In this document: positions 36,392 through 48,526 of the stretch, piece after piece
How the letters are laid out: the number at the start of each line of letters is the position of its first letter
Position numbering within the stretch: position 1 is the stretch's first letter
Assembly (NCBI GenBank): GCA_015680685.1
Contig: MNCI01009417.1
Location: 7,356-71,355 of the forward strand
DNA: 64,000 nt
Direction of reading: 5' to 3'
Source: Gnetum montanum
Taxonomy: Eukaryota > Streptophyta > Gnetopsida > Gnetales > Gnetaceae
Notes under the pieces: generated by a model
Seen by the model: only the letters and a program-made list of their open reading frames with translations
What the model was told of the DNA's origin: nothing
Database searches by the model: none
Program-made: the position numbers and the translations under genes

Positions 36392-36399
36392 TATTTATA
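36392..36399 (-). promoter_or_regulatory. TATA box of solo LTR S1
   Basis: TATAAATACCC on the minus strand, in the same position as in F and S2. It could drive transcription towards lower coordinates, antisense to D's protease region. Confidence 0.7.
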
Positions 36400-36837
36400 G
36401 GGTTTAGTTGGACTCGGGCACAGAATCTATGGATGGAATCGATGGCCGAGAGATGAGAGGAAGCAGGATCGTGTGACACATGTTTGGTAGACAACTGTGT
36501 GTGAGTTGGTCGTGTGTAGGCAAGCTACATTCTTGACCAGGTACATTGCATTTTACAACTCAAGCTAGCTTATGCCCATGGAAGTAGCATAAGAGCTTAA
36601 CAAGCTCACAGATGGTGAGGCTTACAATGAAAATTTACAATGACTTCCAAGAGGGATTGACTCTGGCTCACTTGAAACTTCATGGTCCTTTGAATTGGCT
36701 GCTACAAGATGTCAATTTGAGTGGTTCTATGGCTATTTGAAGTGTCTCTGCTTCACTAGGGCTCCCAGCGTGAGTTGATTTGGTCTTGGCGTGTCCTTAG
36801 TGTGCATTTGGAATGCTTTTGTCTGTGCATGAATAGT

Positions 36838-36950
36838 GTTCACGCTGGTGAATAGTGGTTACGCTAATGAATAGTATTCACACTGATGAATAGTGATCAC
36901 GCTGATGAATAGTACTCATGCTGATGAATAATACTCACGCTAGACTCACG
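36838..36950 (-). repeat. Minisatellite in U3 of S1
   Basis: About six 18-19-bp units of the type GCGTGAACACTATTCATCA (minus strand). The same unit forms the larger array of S2 at 61553-62010. Confidence 0.8.
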
Positions 36951-37644
36951 TTGGACTCACGCTACCAGCGTGACTTGGGCATGAGCACTGAAAATGAAGT
37001 ATTTTTGAGCCTAAAATCAAAATTCTGAGGGCTGGGACTTGGAGCAATCATTAGTGGACCTCGAGGGGTTCTTGTACCCTCAAAGTCAGGCGATTTTAAC
37101 ACTGTTTTGAGGCTATTTTGATTTACTCACATTGGACTCACGCTGCTAGCGTGATTTGGGCATGAGTGATGAAAATGAATGTTTTTGGAGCTGAAATCTG
37201 AAGCTCTGGAGGCAAAAACTTGGAGAAATCATTAATGGACCTTGAGGGGGGCTTGTACCCTCGAATTCAAACCATTTTGATGCTATTTTGGGGCTATTTT
37301 AAGGTACTCACACTGGACTCACGCTGGACTCATGTTGGCAGCGTGACCTGGGCGTGACCTCAACTTAAGTAGCAAGATTTGCCCGAGTTTGACTTGAAAC
37401 CTTGGGTTTTGGATGTTGAAACTTGGAGTAGTCATCAGTAGGCCCCGAGGATGACTTGCACGTTCGAAGTTAGACTGTTTTGACTCAATTTTAAGGCTCT
37501 TGGAGTTGCTCACGTTGAGGGCAAGCTAGCTTGACAAGCTGAGTGTGAGTTCCATGCCTTAGTCAAATTTTGCCTCCTGAATGCTGAAAAGGGCTTAAGT
37601 CATTCTCATTTCAGAGTGTTGGGCTGAAATTTTGTGGTGTTTCA

Positions 37645-37649
37645 GTTAT
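37645..37649. repeat. Right target-site duplication of solo LTR S1 (GTTAT)
   Basis: Exact copy of 35966-35970. Confidence 0.95.
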
Positions 37650-37860
37650 AACCTATGAGAATGAAGCGCCTATCGTAGTACACACTAACTATTCGGTAAA
37701 AGAATTGGCTCAGCAAGCCAGTTCTCGAAGCGAAAATGCGTGGGTTAAATTGCCCTTCCAAGTGGGGGACAATGACGTAGATGAAGGCCCTAGAAAAATG
37801 CCTTGGCCTTATGTCTCGCCCAACCCACAATGGATCAAGAACCAACTACGCATAGCGTAG
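37650..37860 (+). pseudogene. Element D gag-pro, end
   Basis: An open stretch of 70 codons (AACCTATGAGAATGAAGCG onward; TYENEAPIVVHTNYSVKEL) that continues the protease-region frame across solo LTR S1. It ends NPQWIKNQLRIA with a stop at 37858-37860. It lies after the protease domain and has no recognised fold. Confidence 0.75.
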
Positions 37861-37984
37861 CAACCCGAATACTTCTTACCCACTCATCATCCTTTGTACA
37901 TTTACCACCTTTAGTTGTTTTGCATCCATCCATCTACGTTAGTTACTAGTTAGCCATCCTCTAAATTTTTAGCGTATCATCCCT

Positions 37985-38110
37985 TTAACATGCAATGGCC
38001 CAAATGGCCTAAAACTATGCTACGCTATGGCCCGAAATAGCCTAAAAACTAGTCCATGGCTCGAAATGGCCTAAAACTAGCTGGGGCCCGAAATGGCCTA
38101 AAACTAAAAC
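37985..38110 (+). repeat. Iterated GAAATGGCCTAAAACTA motif after protease (element D)
   Basis: Four to five units of the type ATGGCCCGAAATGGCCTAAAACTA, about 25-30 bp apart, follow the gag-pro stop. They are equivalent to 20005-20345 in E. Confidence 0.85.
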
Positions 38111-38280
38111 ATACAAGCATGAAGATTTTACATAAAAATTAGCACGTAGACAATGCATAAGCTAGCATAGAATTGATTTCTTTTCTGAAATTCTCCTCTT
38201 TATTCAGAACTTTTGTCTTTTGGACAATGTTTGCAAAAATTTTATAAAAATCCAAAATTCCAAAAAATAATCCCATGCTA

Positions 38281-41200
38281 TCATGGGTTGTCTCTGCCTG
38301 CATCATCCTCATCATTCGCTTCCACATCACCCCCTTCTGCATCGCCTTCCCTTGCATTGTCCTCTGCTGCCCCTTCATTCCTGCCCTCTATAGGCCCTAT
38401 GCCCTCATCTAGAACCTGCATTGTAGAAATGAAGTAGTCAGCTAGGGAAACACATGCAAGCTACAATAAAACACAAGCATTAACGCAGCATAAAGCGACT
38501 GATCTAAGATGGACCCGCATCCGTCTCAAAGGGTATCCGATCTAAACCAAGTCTGAGGTAGCGCCAGACCTCCTCTGCCATGATATCCACCCAACGCCTA
38601 TTTCTTGGTTCAGCGTCTATAATAGCTTTTTCCTTTTCAACAGTCGTCCATTTCGGCGGTCCTAGAGAAAAGGAGGTGATTGCAGTCTTTCCTGTGGGAA
38701 GATCCACTTCCCGTCTAGGGAATTTTGTAACCTACTCTTTGAACTTGTCATAGGCCTCAAAAACACCAATGGAATCTACAAATGTCTTATAGGTAAATGC
38801 TTCCACAAAAGCGTCCCTATACAGTTTACGATAGGTGGCATGTTCTAGTTTATATATGTGTTTATGGTTCTTCTGGGACTGCCCCCATTTGTAAACCCTA
38901 GTGCTGAAATCTTTCCAATCCTGACTCTTCTGGGCCAATAAGTCCATTTTCATTCATTGTTATATTATTTTGTGGATGGCTTCATTGTTCTGATGCACGA
39001 CTACCCAAAATCTAGCATAATCTATCACAGTCGTGCACTAGTTCTCATCATTAGTATCATGGGCTATGAAGAATTCATTCCTTGATTTGAGGTCTTCCAC
39101 CTCGGTGCTCAAATCGACCTTTTCTTTCTCAGATTTTTGGACCTATTTCCATAGGTCTTCATTGATGCTCTTGTACTCCCACAAGGAGCAAGCCAAGTGC
39201 AAAGCACATTTGCTGACCTCGTCATATGCATGACAAGGCACCTTGGTTACTTCAGGTGGGAATGTAGGCACAACACCGACTTTCAAGGACTGTGTTGAGT
39301 TCCATTTGAGTCAAGAGGGTATCACAACATAAAGAGCATATCAGTTGCATTAGTGTAGCAAGGTTAACAAATTCGAGAACTCTAGCATAGCAACATGAGA
39401 GCACCTAGCACTACTACTTACCCACTTCATGGTCGACCTGCTGAAGACGGTCGATCATGTCATCGATGATCCCCTGCATAAACGTAAACTTATCAGGGGT
39501 CTTGGCCCATGGTTCCACATGAATCAAAGGAGGTCCTACAATATTAATAGTGGTGTTTGTCATACAACTAAACATGTCAGCAATGACTGAAATGGACTAC
39601 GATAAAGCAAATATATCATTAAACTCACTAGCTTCTAATTGCAGTTCCCCTCCCTTATGATTCAGAGTGATGGAGGCATCCTTGGTAGAAGTCCCTTTTG
39701 GGTTGATACGAGCTTCTTCTTTATTTATAGGCACTTTTCCTTTTGAGGCACCAACATCCTCTTTATTCATGGGAGACTCCTCTTCATCTCCAAAAATGTC
39801 CTCCTTGTTAATAGGGGGATTCTGCCTACTAACAAGAGCCCTTGCCTTAGTGGTAAGAGTTCCTTCCCTCTTGACCGGGACCCTTTCTTCTAAGACTGGG
39901 GCCTCCATGTCTTTATTCGTCACCCTCATCTTGGGGGCCGATACCTCTTTGTCGCCTTCTTCTTATTCCTCTTCTTCCTCTGGTAGCCAAGAAACATGTT
40001 TGCATTAGCTCAAAATAGGTTAACTTAAAGTAGGTGCTACGCTATCTAGCGTAGCACAGCGTAGCAAATAGTAACAAAATAGGCAAAGAGATAAGCATAA
40101 AAAAATGTGTTTACCAATGGGGGGTTGTGTCCTCTGTAGTTTAAACTGTAGTCTTTGCCCCTCCTCTTCCTCCGTGCAAAGGGTTTCCTTAGTTGAAGTA
40201 GGCCTCTTTCGCTGCAACTTGGTGATCACTGTTTTGGTAACGAGACGTTTCCCCTGTGATACGATACCAGCGGTAGTAGAGGGTGCCTCTCCTACGCTGT
40301 CTTGACCACAAAAATTGCGAGCCACCTAATCCTTTGTTATCATGGAAAATGACTCCCCAATTACTTCTAGGGGATCTTGGGCTAGGGTGGTCTAGAGGAT
40401 CTGGCAGATCCACGGTTTGGAAATCTGGTTGCGATTTCGCAATACCTAGGTCCCATCCTCGTGGACCACTAGAAACTACATGAAATGCCATAGACAGGCT
40501 ATGTAAAAGGCATAATGTATATTGGAATGGAACTCCTACTTCTTATGGAGCCCTAAGATTTCAGTCTGCAAGCCTTTACACAGAAACCTAGCCTAGTTAT
40601 AGTGAGCCCCCTCTTCCATGACCTCATGCATTGCCCAGGCTTGCTCAATCCCAAGGATCTTCCCTTGAGAAAGTAGCTAGGGGAAAGCATGAGTAGGGAA
40701 GATGGGGTAAACTTCTCTGGCAGGTCCTGCCCTGACCTTATCCATAGGGATCCCCTTCCACTCTTTGGCAACCCCTATCCACTCCACGATGTCATCCTTC
40801 TGAAGGTTTAACTCCTTCTTGGACTTTGACCCTATGAGGATGCCATTGGCAAGGACACCAAAAAGGTCTGCAAATAGTTGGTCATTGATTTCAATGACCA
40901 CCTGCACACCATGTATGCATGTGCGGAAGCGGTCCGCCTTGTCGAAAAAGGAGTACACTAGGGATAGCATCTTCGTGGCAGGAATGCTTGGGTTTGGGGT
41001 TAGGAACAAATACATAAGCCCAGCATTTTAGAGATTCTTGACTAGGGATTCTGAGGCCTCGCTCTATATCCAACACTGGCTTGCATTTGCTTCTCTGTAC
41101 TTGAAGTAGATGTTTACCTCCTATATCCTGGTAGTTATCACCGTCACCTCTTGGGACTTTTTAACCCCTACAACAGTTTGCATAGAAACAGTTAGCATAA

Positions 41201-42689
41201 AAACACAAAAATACAAAAAAATGGCAAAGACACTCCAACATGCTGTACCTAGGGCTTAGCTTACCAAGTTTATATGGCAACGGGAATTGTGAAAGAGTGA
41301 CACAGACTTCTTCAATGGTGATCGGTTTGAAGAGGTTGGGATATCAGTCTGGGTAGGTGTGGTACTCACCCCCGCATTGACCTATCACACCTGCACGTAT
41401 ATTCTCAGCAGAAGAGAATTCCTGTAGGGCCATTTCTACTATGGTCAATGTATTCGTATTGTCGTGAAGCCCTCCTTCATTGATGTAAAGCTTGGTAACA
41501 AGAACACATCGTTAACACTTAGCCAACGTAGTGAATATTACATAGCGTAGTAGAACGTGGATACAAAACTCACCTGCCAACATGGTAGATGGTTCCTGGT
41601 GGGTTTTGGAAGCACGTTCCCATATGACGTGCAATAAACAATGTGTTGTAGAGATGGTAGCAGCTGTACTCAAGCATCTCCCAGATCCAAGCCAAATGCC
41701 TCAAACCTTGCGAGCACTGACTGGATCCTTCTCCCTACCCACTACTAACTGCCCCATCCTTCAAATATCTCAGAACACCCTAGGTTGCCCCAGGAAATAG
41801 GGTTTCTAGTATGATGGCTGCTACTTCCTCTTCTAGGTGTGACCAAATGATCACATTGAAACGTTCGAGGAGGAATTGTAGGAACTTATGTGCTCCTGCT
41901 CTAAACTAGACTGCCTAACCTCCCACACATGTGTGAGGAGAAGAAACATGGGCCACTGGTATGTTCAAGCAGCACAGGATCCCTACAATTTCCAGGATAA
42001 TTAGAATTGGCCTTAGCGCTATTCTGCACAACACAACGACAAATGTTAACATCATGTCTGAGCACAATACACACATAGCGTAGCAAGAACTAGAATTTTA
42101 GCAAATAGCGTAGCATAATCCTCTTCTTGTACATAGCATAGCAAAAAACATGAAAGCAATAGTGTAGCGAAAACAACCTAGCGTAGTAATAGAAGAATTA
42201 ACCCTAATGAAAGCGATTGACATTATGCCCTAACAAAACACATGTGTCACTACCACATCATGCATGACCAAACCCTCCTGAGGGTCCTACGCTACACCAT
42301 TCAGAATTCAAGTAGCCTAAATCATCCAAGTCTCTATAGAAATGATAGCTGCAGCGATGGTGGTCTAGGCAAGCTTGCATGCAACTTTGGCATAGTGTTT
42401 TTACATCTACCGTGGCCAAAATGGAAAGAGCGACGATGTAAAGGCCAAAACAATTACAACGCGATAACAGAAAAACACGAATATTTGAAACTGAATCACA
42501 AAAATGAAGGCAGAAAACAAAAATGATAATAGAAGCATGAGGAAACAGAGGAAGCATGGTAGCCTACTGGGTCAACGGCATCTCCTCCAGCACTGCGACG
42601 CGCACTTGTGTCACGTGCCTTAGGGCTTCCTTTACCTCATTGACCTTTGTGAATGCCAAGTGAGTGCATTCTTTCTTTGGAGCCATCAT
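38281..42689 (-). pseudogene. Element D antisense multi-exon gene (FCP1-like plus transposon-type domain)
   Basis: Same gene as in E, opposite to gag and pol. Proposed exons: 1, ATG at 42689 (MMAPKKECTHLAFTKVNEVKE) to about 42574; 2, 42023-41574 (450 nt, acceptor TTGTGCAG, donor GCAG|GTGAG); 3, about 41505-41270 (GGLHDNTNTLTIVEMALQEF); 4, about 41160-40340, containing VYSFFDKADRF, QLFADLFGVLANG and EWIGVAKEWKGIP; further exons 39929-39440 (ending FMQGIIDDMIDRLQQVDHE, donor GTAAGTAG) and 38953-38504; last 38415-38281, acidic (VLDEGIGPIEGRNEGAAED). Exon 2 reads LRPILIILEIVGIL, FLLERFNVIIWSHLEEEVA and NTLFIARHMGTCFQNPPGTIY, which align with FCP1-like phosphatase motifs except that the catalytic Asp residues are Glu or Ala-Arg. 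Stops (TAG) in exon 2 show decay. Confidence 0.65.
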
Positions 42690-42838
42690 CTTGCTTGCCG
42701 ACTCCTCCTCATTACTATGTCAAAATCACCTTGCTCTCTGCTAGCACAATCGCTTTGCGCTCCAAAATTGCTCTATGCTTCGAATAAGGGCTCTGTGCTG
42801 TTACAGTGAAAGTAACAAGTTTACCAGGTGCTAATCCC

Positions 42839-42846
42839 TATTTATA
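42839..42846 (-). promoter_or_regulatory. TATA box of element D antisense gene
   Basis: TATAAATA on the minus strand (GGCTATAAATAGGGATT), about 150 bp upstream of the antisense ATG at 42689. Element C has TATAAATAGGAG at 54476-54483, about 200 bp before its exon-1 ATG. Confidence 0.6.
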
Positions 42847-42849
42847 GCC

Positions 42850-43428
42850 ATAATGGTGAAAAGGGGAAACTTGCCATTCTCTCTCTTCGTTTAATGCAGG
42901 GTATACCATGCAGCGTAGCATGCTCGCCATGACATCGTAGCACTGTTGGCAATTAACACAGGCAGATCTGGGTGAAAGATCTTAGCATGATTCGAGCTAA
43001 CCGTTTGCTTTCCCAAAAAACAAAAAATATACATTTTTAGTTACTGTTCCAAAAAGACCTTAAACTAGTAATCTTAGCATAGCGGCAACTTTAGCAGTCT
43101 GAAAAGACCTTAAAATAGCACCCCTAGTGTATAGTTTACTCTAGTTAGCGGTTTGAAAAGATCTTAAACTAGCAGTCTCAATCTTACACACATTTGCAGT
43201 CTGCAATGACACTAAACTAGCAGCTTCGCATTTGTACATTGACAATTTTACATTTTTTAGTAGTTTTGCATCTTCACATCTTAGCGATCTGCCATAACCT
43301 CGAACTAGTGAATTTTAATATTTGTATCATACTTTGTTAATTACACATTATTGCTGCTTTGTAAATTTCTGCTATACATGATTACTGCGATCAGGTGCCT
43401 CCTAAAAAGACTCTCATTTCTTTTTGGT
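42850..43428 (+). repeat. Spacer and iterated CCTTAAACTAGCA motif before pol (element D)
   Basis: From about 43045 to 43310 there are five or six units of the type GTCTGAAAAGACCTTAAACTAGCA, spaced 45-60 bp, just upstream of the pol splice-acceptor region. The left part (42850-43040) is unassigned upstream sequence of the antisense gene. Confidence 0.75.
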
Positions 43429-43430
43429 AG
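43417..43430 (+). promoter_or_regulatory. Candidate sense 3' splice site before pol (element D)
   Basis: TTTCTTTTTGGTAG|G ends at 43430, 11 bases before the pol ATG at 43442. It is a pyrimidine-rich tract followed by AG, as in C and E. Confidence 0.5.
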
Positions 43431-43441
43431 GTTGAGTGAAA

Positions 43442-46400
43442 ATGGAAATCCATCATGATCTCTCTTCGCCATTAGCTTTAGCAGGTCCACATGACAAGCT
43501 TGTAAGACAACTAAACCCAGAACTAATAGACTGGGGATCAACCACAGCTAGCACCATAGCATCCTTAGAAACAATCCTAGACTGGCCTGAGCATCTGGTC
43601 CAAACCCTAGATTTAGAGGCTAGGGATGTAATTGAGGATCCTCTCATCAAGATGCCTGTGACAACATCCAAGGGGAAAGTAAAAATGTTAAAACTTAGTT
43701 CCCTCCTAGATGCGCAGACACATGAAAATGTAGCCAAGATTCTGCAAGACAACATTGAAGTCTTTGCATGGTCATACAATGATATGCCAAGTTTAGACCC
43801 AAGGCTAATATAGCATAATATCGTCTTAAACCCAAGCATGAAGGCAGTCAAGTAGAAGGCTTGTAAGGTTAAACCAGAAATTGCACTAGCCGAAAGAGAT
43901 GAAATCACCAAGCTATACTAAGTTGGTTTCATTCATGTAGTTGATTACTTGGAATGGGTGTCCAACATCGTTGTGGTTTCTAAGAAAACAGGAGGAATAC
44001 AAATCTGTATAGACTTCTGGGATTTGAACAAGGCAATGATCAAAGACGATTTTCCACTTCTGAGCATTGATCAACTCATCGATACTATGGCTAGTCATGC
44101 TCTTTTATCCTTCATGGATGGTTTCTCCAGCTACAACCAAATTCGCATTAACCCAGAGCATTAGCTAACAACAACCTTCATGATCCCATGGGGTACCTTT
44201 TGTTACATCATGATGTCTTTTGGGCTCACGAACGCTGGAGCAACCTACCAGCGAGCCATGACTTACATCTTCAGTGACTACATCCTAGAAATGCTAAATG
44301 ACTACATGGATGATATAGCAGTCAAATCCAAGGAGGCTGCTGATCACCCACACAATCTAGGGGTAGTCCTTAAGTGTTGTCAAATGCATGATTTTTGCCT
44401 CAATCCTAAGAAGTGTGTCTTTGGGGTGAAAATTGAATGCATGTTGGGGTTTGTAGTATCGAAGGCTAGAATATGGGTGGATCCTGACAAAGTTAAGGCC
44501 ATCATCAACTTGGCACCTCCTACGAACCTTAAGGAATTGCATGGATTGCAAGGAAGTACAGTTCATCTGAAGCTTTATAGCAAGATTAACTGACAAGTTA
44601 CACCCCATGCAACATCTTATAAAGAAAGGGGTTAACTTCGAATGGACAAATCAGTGTCAAAAAGCCTTCGATGACCTGAAGAAGGAGCTTTTTCACCTCC
44701 CAACTATGCATCCTCCATAGAGGGATAAGCCTTTCTTCATCTACCTTGCCACCTCTGACACATCTATTGCAACACTATTATGTCAGAAACGAGACGACGG
44801 ATCTAAGATACTAGTGTACTATCTGAGTCATGCAATAATAGCATATGAGGTGAAATACAACGAGGTAGAGATGAATTGCCTTGCCCTAGTATTCTCATTA
44901 AAAAAGTGGAGGCATTACCTATTTTGCAATACAATTAACATTATTTGCAAAAGCAACATACTCCGGGCTATTACTAACAACCTATATGAAAGTAGCAAGA
45001 TAGCCCGATGGAAAGCAATAACCGCGGAGTTTGACTTACACTATGTGAGCTAGTCATCGACAAAAGGTCAAGCCATAGCGACACAAGTTACATCCTCACC
45101 TATCAACGACTAGGCAACCATAGATCCTGAATTCCGAAACGAACATGTTAGCACTATCAACGCTGTCCCATCACACCTAGAAGCAACTTTACACTTCGAT
45201 GGCACCTCAACCACATGAGGAGGTAGTGTAGCTGCCATCATTACATTCTGCTCTAGGGAAATGCACCCGTTTGCTTATCATTTTACGTTCCCCTGCACCA
45301 ACAACATGGCAGAGTACAAGGGGCTAGTTAGAGGCCTCTCAGCTACCCAAACACTATGTGTACAACACTTGGCAATTCGCGGTGATTCACAACTAGTTGT
45401 AAATCAAATCACCAAGGTCTATGCCTGCAAAGCTACACACCTACAACCCTATTGCGATCTAGCAAAAATCCTACTCAAATAGTTTGCAACTACGGATGTG
45501 GAACACATGCCACGCAACAAAAACACTGTAGTAGATGCCTTAGCCACTCTAGTACTAAATATTCCACAACACTTGTTTGCAAGTCTGCTGATCTCTATCA
45601 TCGAATGTACTGAGCCTATCACTCAGGCGGGACATGTGGCCTCTATCAATGCTACGGATACCCAGGAGTGGTACGCCAACATTAAAGCCTACCTACAACA
45701 CGGAAAACCCCCAAGTGGATTGACATCTACCCACAGAGATGTAATTCGTAAGCGTACCCGGCAATATACGTTCATGGGAAACGATGTCCTATGCAAACGT
45801 TCCTATGACAAGATATTGCTGGCATGTGTGGGTGAGGAGAAGGTGCGGAAGGTGATTAATGAAGTACATGAGGGATTGTGTGGTGGACACATAGCACCTA
45901 GGGCTATGGCCACAAAAATCATATGCCTAGGGTACTATTGGCCCCATATGGAGCGTGATTGCCTATCAAAGGTCAAGACGTGTAACATGTGCCAGAGATA
46001 TGCAAATCTCATACACGTTTCACCTACGGAGTTGCACCCAATGTAGATCACGTAGCCTTTCCAGCAATGGGGGCTAGACCTCATAGGACCTATCATGCCT
46101 AAGTCCTCCATAGGGCATAGCTTCATTATCACCGCCACTGAGTACTTTACTAAGTGGGTGGAAGCTATCCCCCTGGGGAAGACGACATCTCAGTAGGTTT
46201 CCCACTTCATCCTGGATAACATCGTGACAAGGTTTAGGCTTCCAATGACTATTGTAACCAACAATGGACCACAATTCAATAGTACGGAAACCCAAACATG
46301 CTACATCAATCTTAGCATCAAGAAATCATTCTCCTCGTCGTATTACCCATAGGCAAACGAGTAGGCGAAGGCTACAAATAAGTTCATCATCAACTTGCTG

Positions 46401-46910
46401 AAAAGGATGCTTAATAATAGCAAGAGGTGCTGGCACGAGCAAATCCTCTATGTGCTATGGGCTTATAGGATGATGTGCAAGACTATGATGAGTAAGACTC
46501 CTTACAGTCTTGTTTATGGATCTGAAGCTATGTTGCCTCTTGAGTTACAGGTACCATCACTCCAGATGATCTTATCTGACATCATGAGCGAAGCCCAGAA
46601 CAACGAATCAAGAATTATTGACCTCAAGTCAATAGAGGAGGAGTGTGCACAAACGCTGAGTCGCATAGAGCATTACCAAAGCAAGAAATAGCAAGAACAT
46701 CATGCAAACCCACATCAACAACCAATATAGAAGGGAGACCTCGTCCTCAAGGTTGTACATGAGCATGTGAGAAAATTCTCAGCTAACTGGGAAGGCCCAT
46801 ACATGGTCACCAAAGCCTTTGGAAATAGAGCCTTCAAGCTGGCAGACATGGATGACAACGAGTTCACAAATCCAATGAATCATTCATATCTCAAGCTGTA
46901 CTACATCTAA
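43442..46910 (+). pseudogene. Element D pol: reverse transcriptase, RNase H, integrase
   Basis: The start is the ATG at 43442 (MEIHHDLSSPLALAGPHD). Pre-RT ends FAWSYNDMPSLDP. RT shows ICIDFWDLNKAMIKDDFP, FMDGFSSYNQIRINPEH, GTFCYIMMSFGLTNAGATYQ and the palm YMDDIAVKSK (Asp codons 44309-44314). One frameshift near 44570 precedes the connection. RNase H at 45190-45560 keeps LHFDGTS, NNMAEYKGLV, RGDSQLVVNQ and HMPRNKNTVVDALATL, with its acidic residues present. The integrase zinc finger at 45855-46010 is intact (H..H, CNMCQR). The core has lost two catalytic residues: TDNG reads TNNGPQF near 46258, and the Glu region is EXAKATNK (X is a stop). It ends NHSYLKLYYI at 46910. Nearly all premature stops are TAG. 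Confidence 0.93.
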
Positions 46911-46914
46911 AGAA

Positions 46915-47130
46915 TGAACACAGTAAGCATTATCTGCTATGACGTAAAACTGGCAAAGGTGTCAAACGTCTGCTACAACGTAAAACTAGCACAGCTAGTT
47001 CGCTATTACTATAAACTGGCACAACACGTTCGCTATGATCTTAAACTGGCATATACGGTCTGCTGGGACCTTAAACTAGCACATTTTTCTGCTGAGACCT
47101 TAAACCAGCACATGGTCTGCCAAGACCTTA
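46915..47130 (+). repeat. Iterated GACCTTAAACTGGCAC motif after integrase (element D)
   Basis: Seven units of the type TCTGCTRYGACNTTAAACTGGCAC, about 30-37 bp apart, start right after the pol stop. This is the clearest array in the window. Confidence 0.9.
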
Positions 47131-48513
47131 AACTGGGTTTGCGGCATGTCCTCAGCATGCATCTACACCAAATACACATCAAACGAGCGTGCAAAATGCT
47201 GACGTGGGGTGGGACATTGTAGTTCCATAATGCAGTTCACGACGTGACGAGAACATGATCTAGAACATATGCAATGCCGCTACTTCTGGCATCTTGCTGA
47301 TCCTCCAGAGATGTTGTACGACATCTAACTGACCCTCCGGACCTACTGTCGCCATAGCCCATCACCCTGATGGTAGTTCCTTGGTCAGTGCTTGCTACTG
47401 GAGTTCCAGCAGTATTGTGGCCTAAACACAATACTGTTACCTTCCAGCTCCATGCCAACATTTGAGCTCAAACGACGTTTAGCTATGTGGTAGCTGATCC
47501 CATGGCTAAATTGAGAATGCATGCCTTTGGCAGGGATTTCTGAGCATCCACGTTCATAGCATCTCTTGGCATCTTCATTGCCAACCTCTCCACGCTGATT
47601 CTACCGAAGCTACTACTGGCCTTCCTACTTTGGACACCACACGGCAGCAAAGGTGTCTAGAGCTTCAACAACATCTCCAGCAAGCAGGAACTTTGCCTTC
47701 GTTTTACATCATGGTTGTTTCTCCTAGTTTTCTTTCTGTGGTGTTTGCAGGATGCGTACTAGGGGGATGTCACTCAAAGGTGTGCTTCACCATAGAAGCA
47801 AGACCTTACATTGTTCTAAGATGTTCGTCTCGATTAGCTTAGCTACTTTAGAGTACACATCCTATTCCTCCTTCATCTCCCTTATCTTACTCATTACACT
47901 CACTATCGCTTTCTTTCCCCTTTCTTATAAGCTTTTCCCGACATCTATCAAGTCCTCCCATATGCTCAGCTGCAAAGTCCATGATGCACATAACACAACT
48001 CGACACATGGAGAAGCATCTGTAGGAAGGTTAAAGCCCCCATGTGGATATAACACAACTCATCCCAAGAAAGAAACATCATTCTTGTAGTGACAAGGTTG
48101 TTTGCAAATGTAAAAGGCAAAACAACAAAGGCAAAAGCATAAGAGAGAAAAAGCTCACACGCAAAAAAAAAAAAGCGTGCCTAAAATAAATGGTACATAA
48201 GCTGTTTTGCACATCCTTGTTCCAAGCATTTCGATGAGAGGTCAAAGGTCGGTAAAAGAAAATATGACCATGCAAAAAACTCCCTCATGAGCACTCCGAC
48301 GAGGGATTCTACTAAATTTCATCTTTACCCTTTTCCTGAGCCCCCTTTCTTGCTGTCTAACCCTTCCCTTTTCCCACAGAACCAATGCAACACTCTCAAA
48401 ATGTAGCTAAGTAACATCTTGACGATCACCAAATAGCAATGTTTTTGTTTTGCCTTCTATGATGTTTCATATTCTTTGTCGATCTCTCTTGGGTTCATCC
48501 TCCAGACGTCAAC
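47131..48513 (+). other. Non-coding tail of element D
   Basis: Homologous to the tails of C and E: GGGGTGGGACATTGTAGTTC at about 47205 is also at 58804 in C. It contains GTGTTTGCAGGATGCG at 47739, a conserved acceptor-like word. An A-run lies at 48165-48175. Open frames here (47237-47461 minus, 47630-48024 plus) are not conserved. Confidence 0.6.
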
Positions 48514-48526
48514 AAAGAGGGGCCAA
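48514..48526 (+). other. Polypurine tract of element D
   Basis: AAAGAGGGGCCAA directly before the 3' LTR. Confidence 0.9.

Larger units (their letters stand above)
35971..37644 (-). mobile_element. Solo LTR S1 (1,674 bp)
   Basis: On the minus strand it starts TGAAACACCACAAAATTTC at 37644 and ends GACAGTACA at 35971, flanked by an exact 5-bp duplication. It belongs with the LTRs of F and S2 (same U5, with the CTTGCCCTCAGGCGAAGGCAGGG-type block). TATAAATA on the minus strand is at 36392-36399. No internal region remains, so it arose by LTR-LTR recombination. Its U3 holds the GTGAACACTATTCATCA minisatellite at 36838-36950. Confidence 0.95.

Noticed and set aside
37600-38110. Second gag-pro gene independent of D
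   Set aside because: The frame joins exactly to 35970 across the GTTAT duplication of S1, so it is the end of D's gene.
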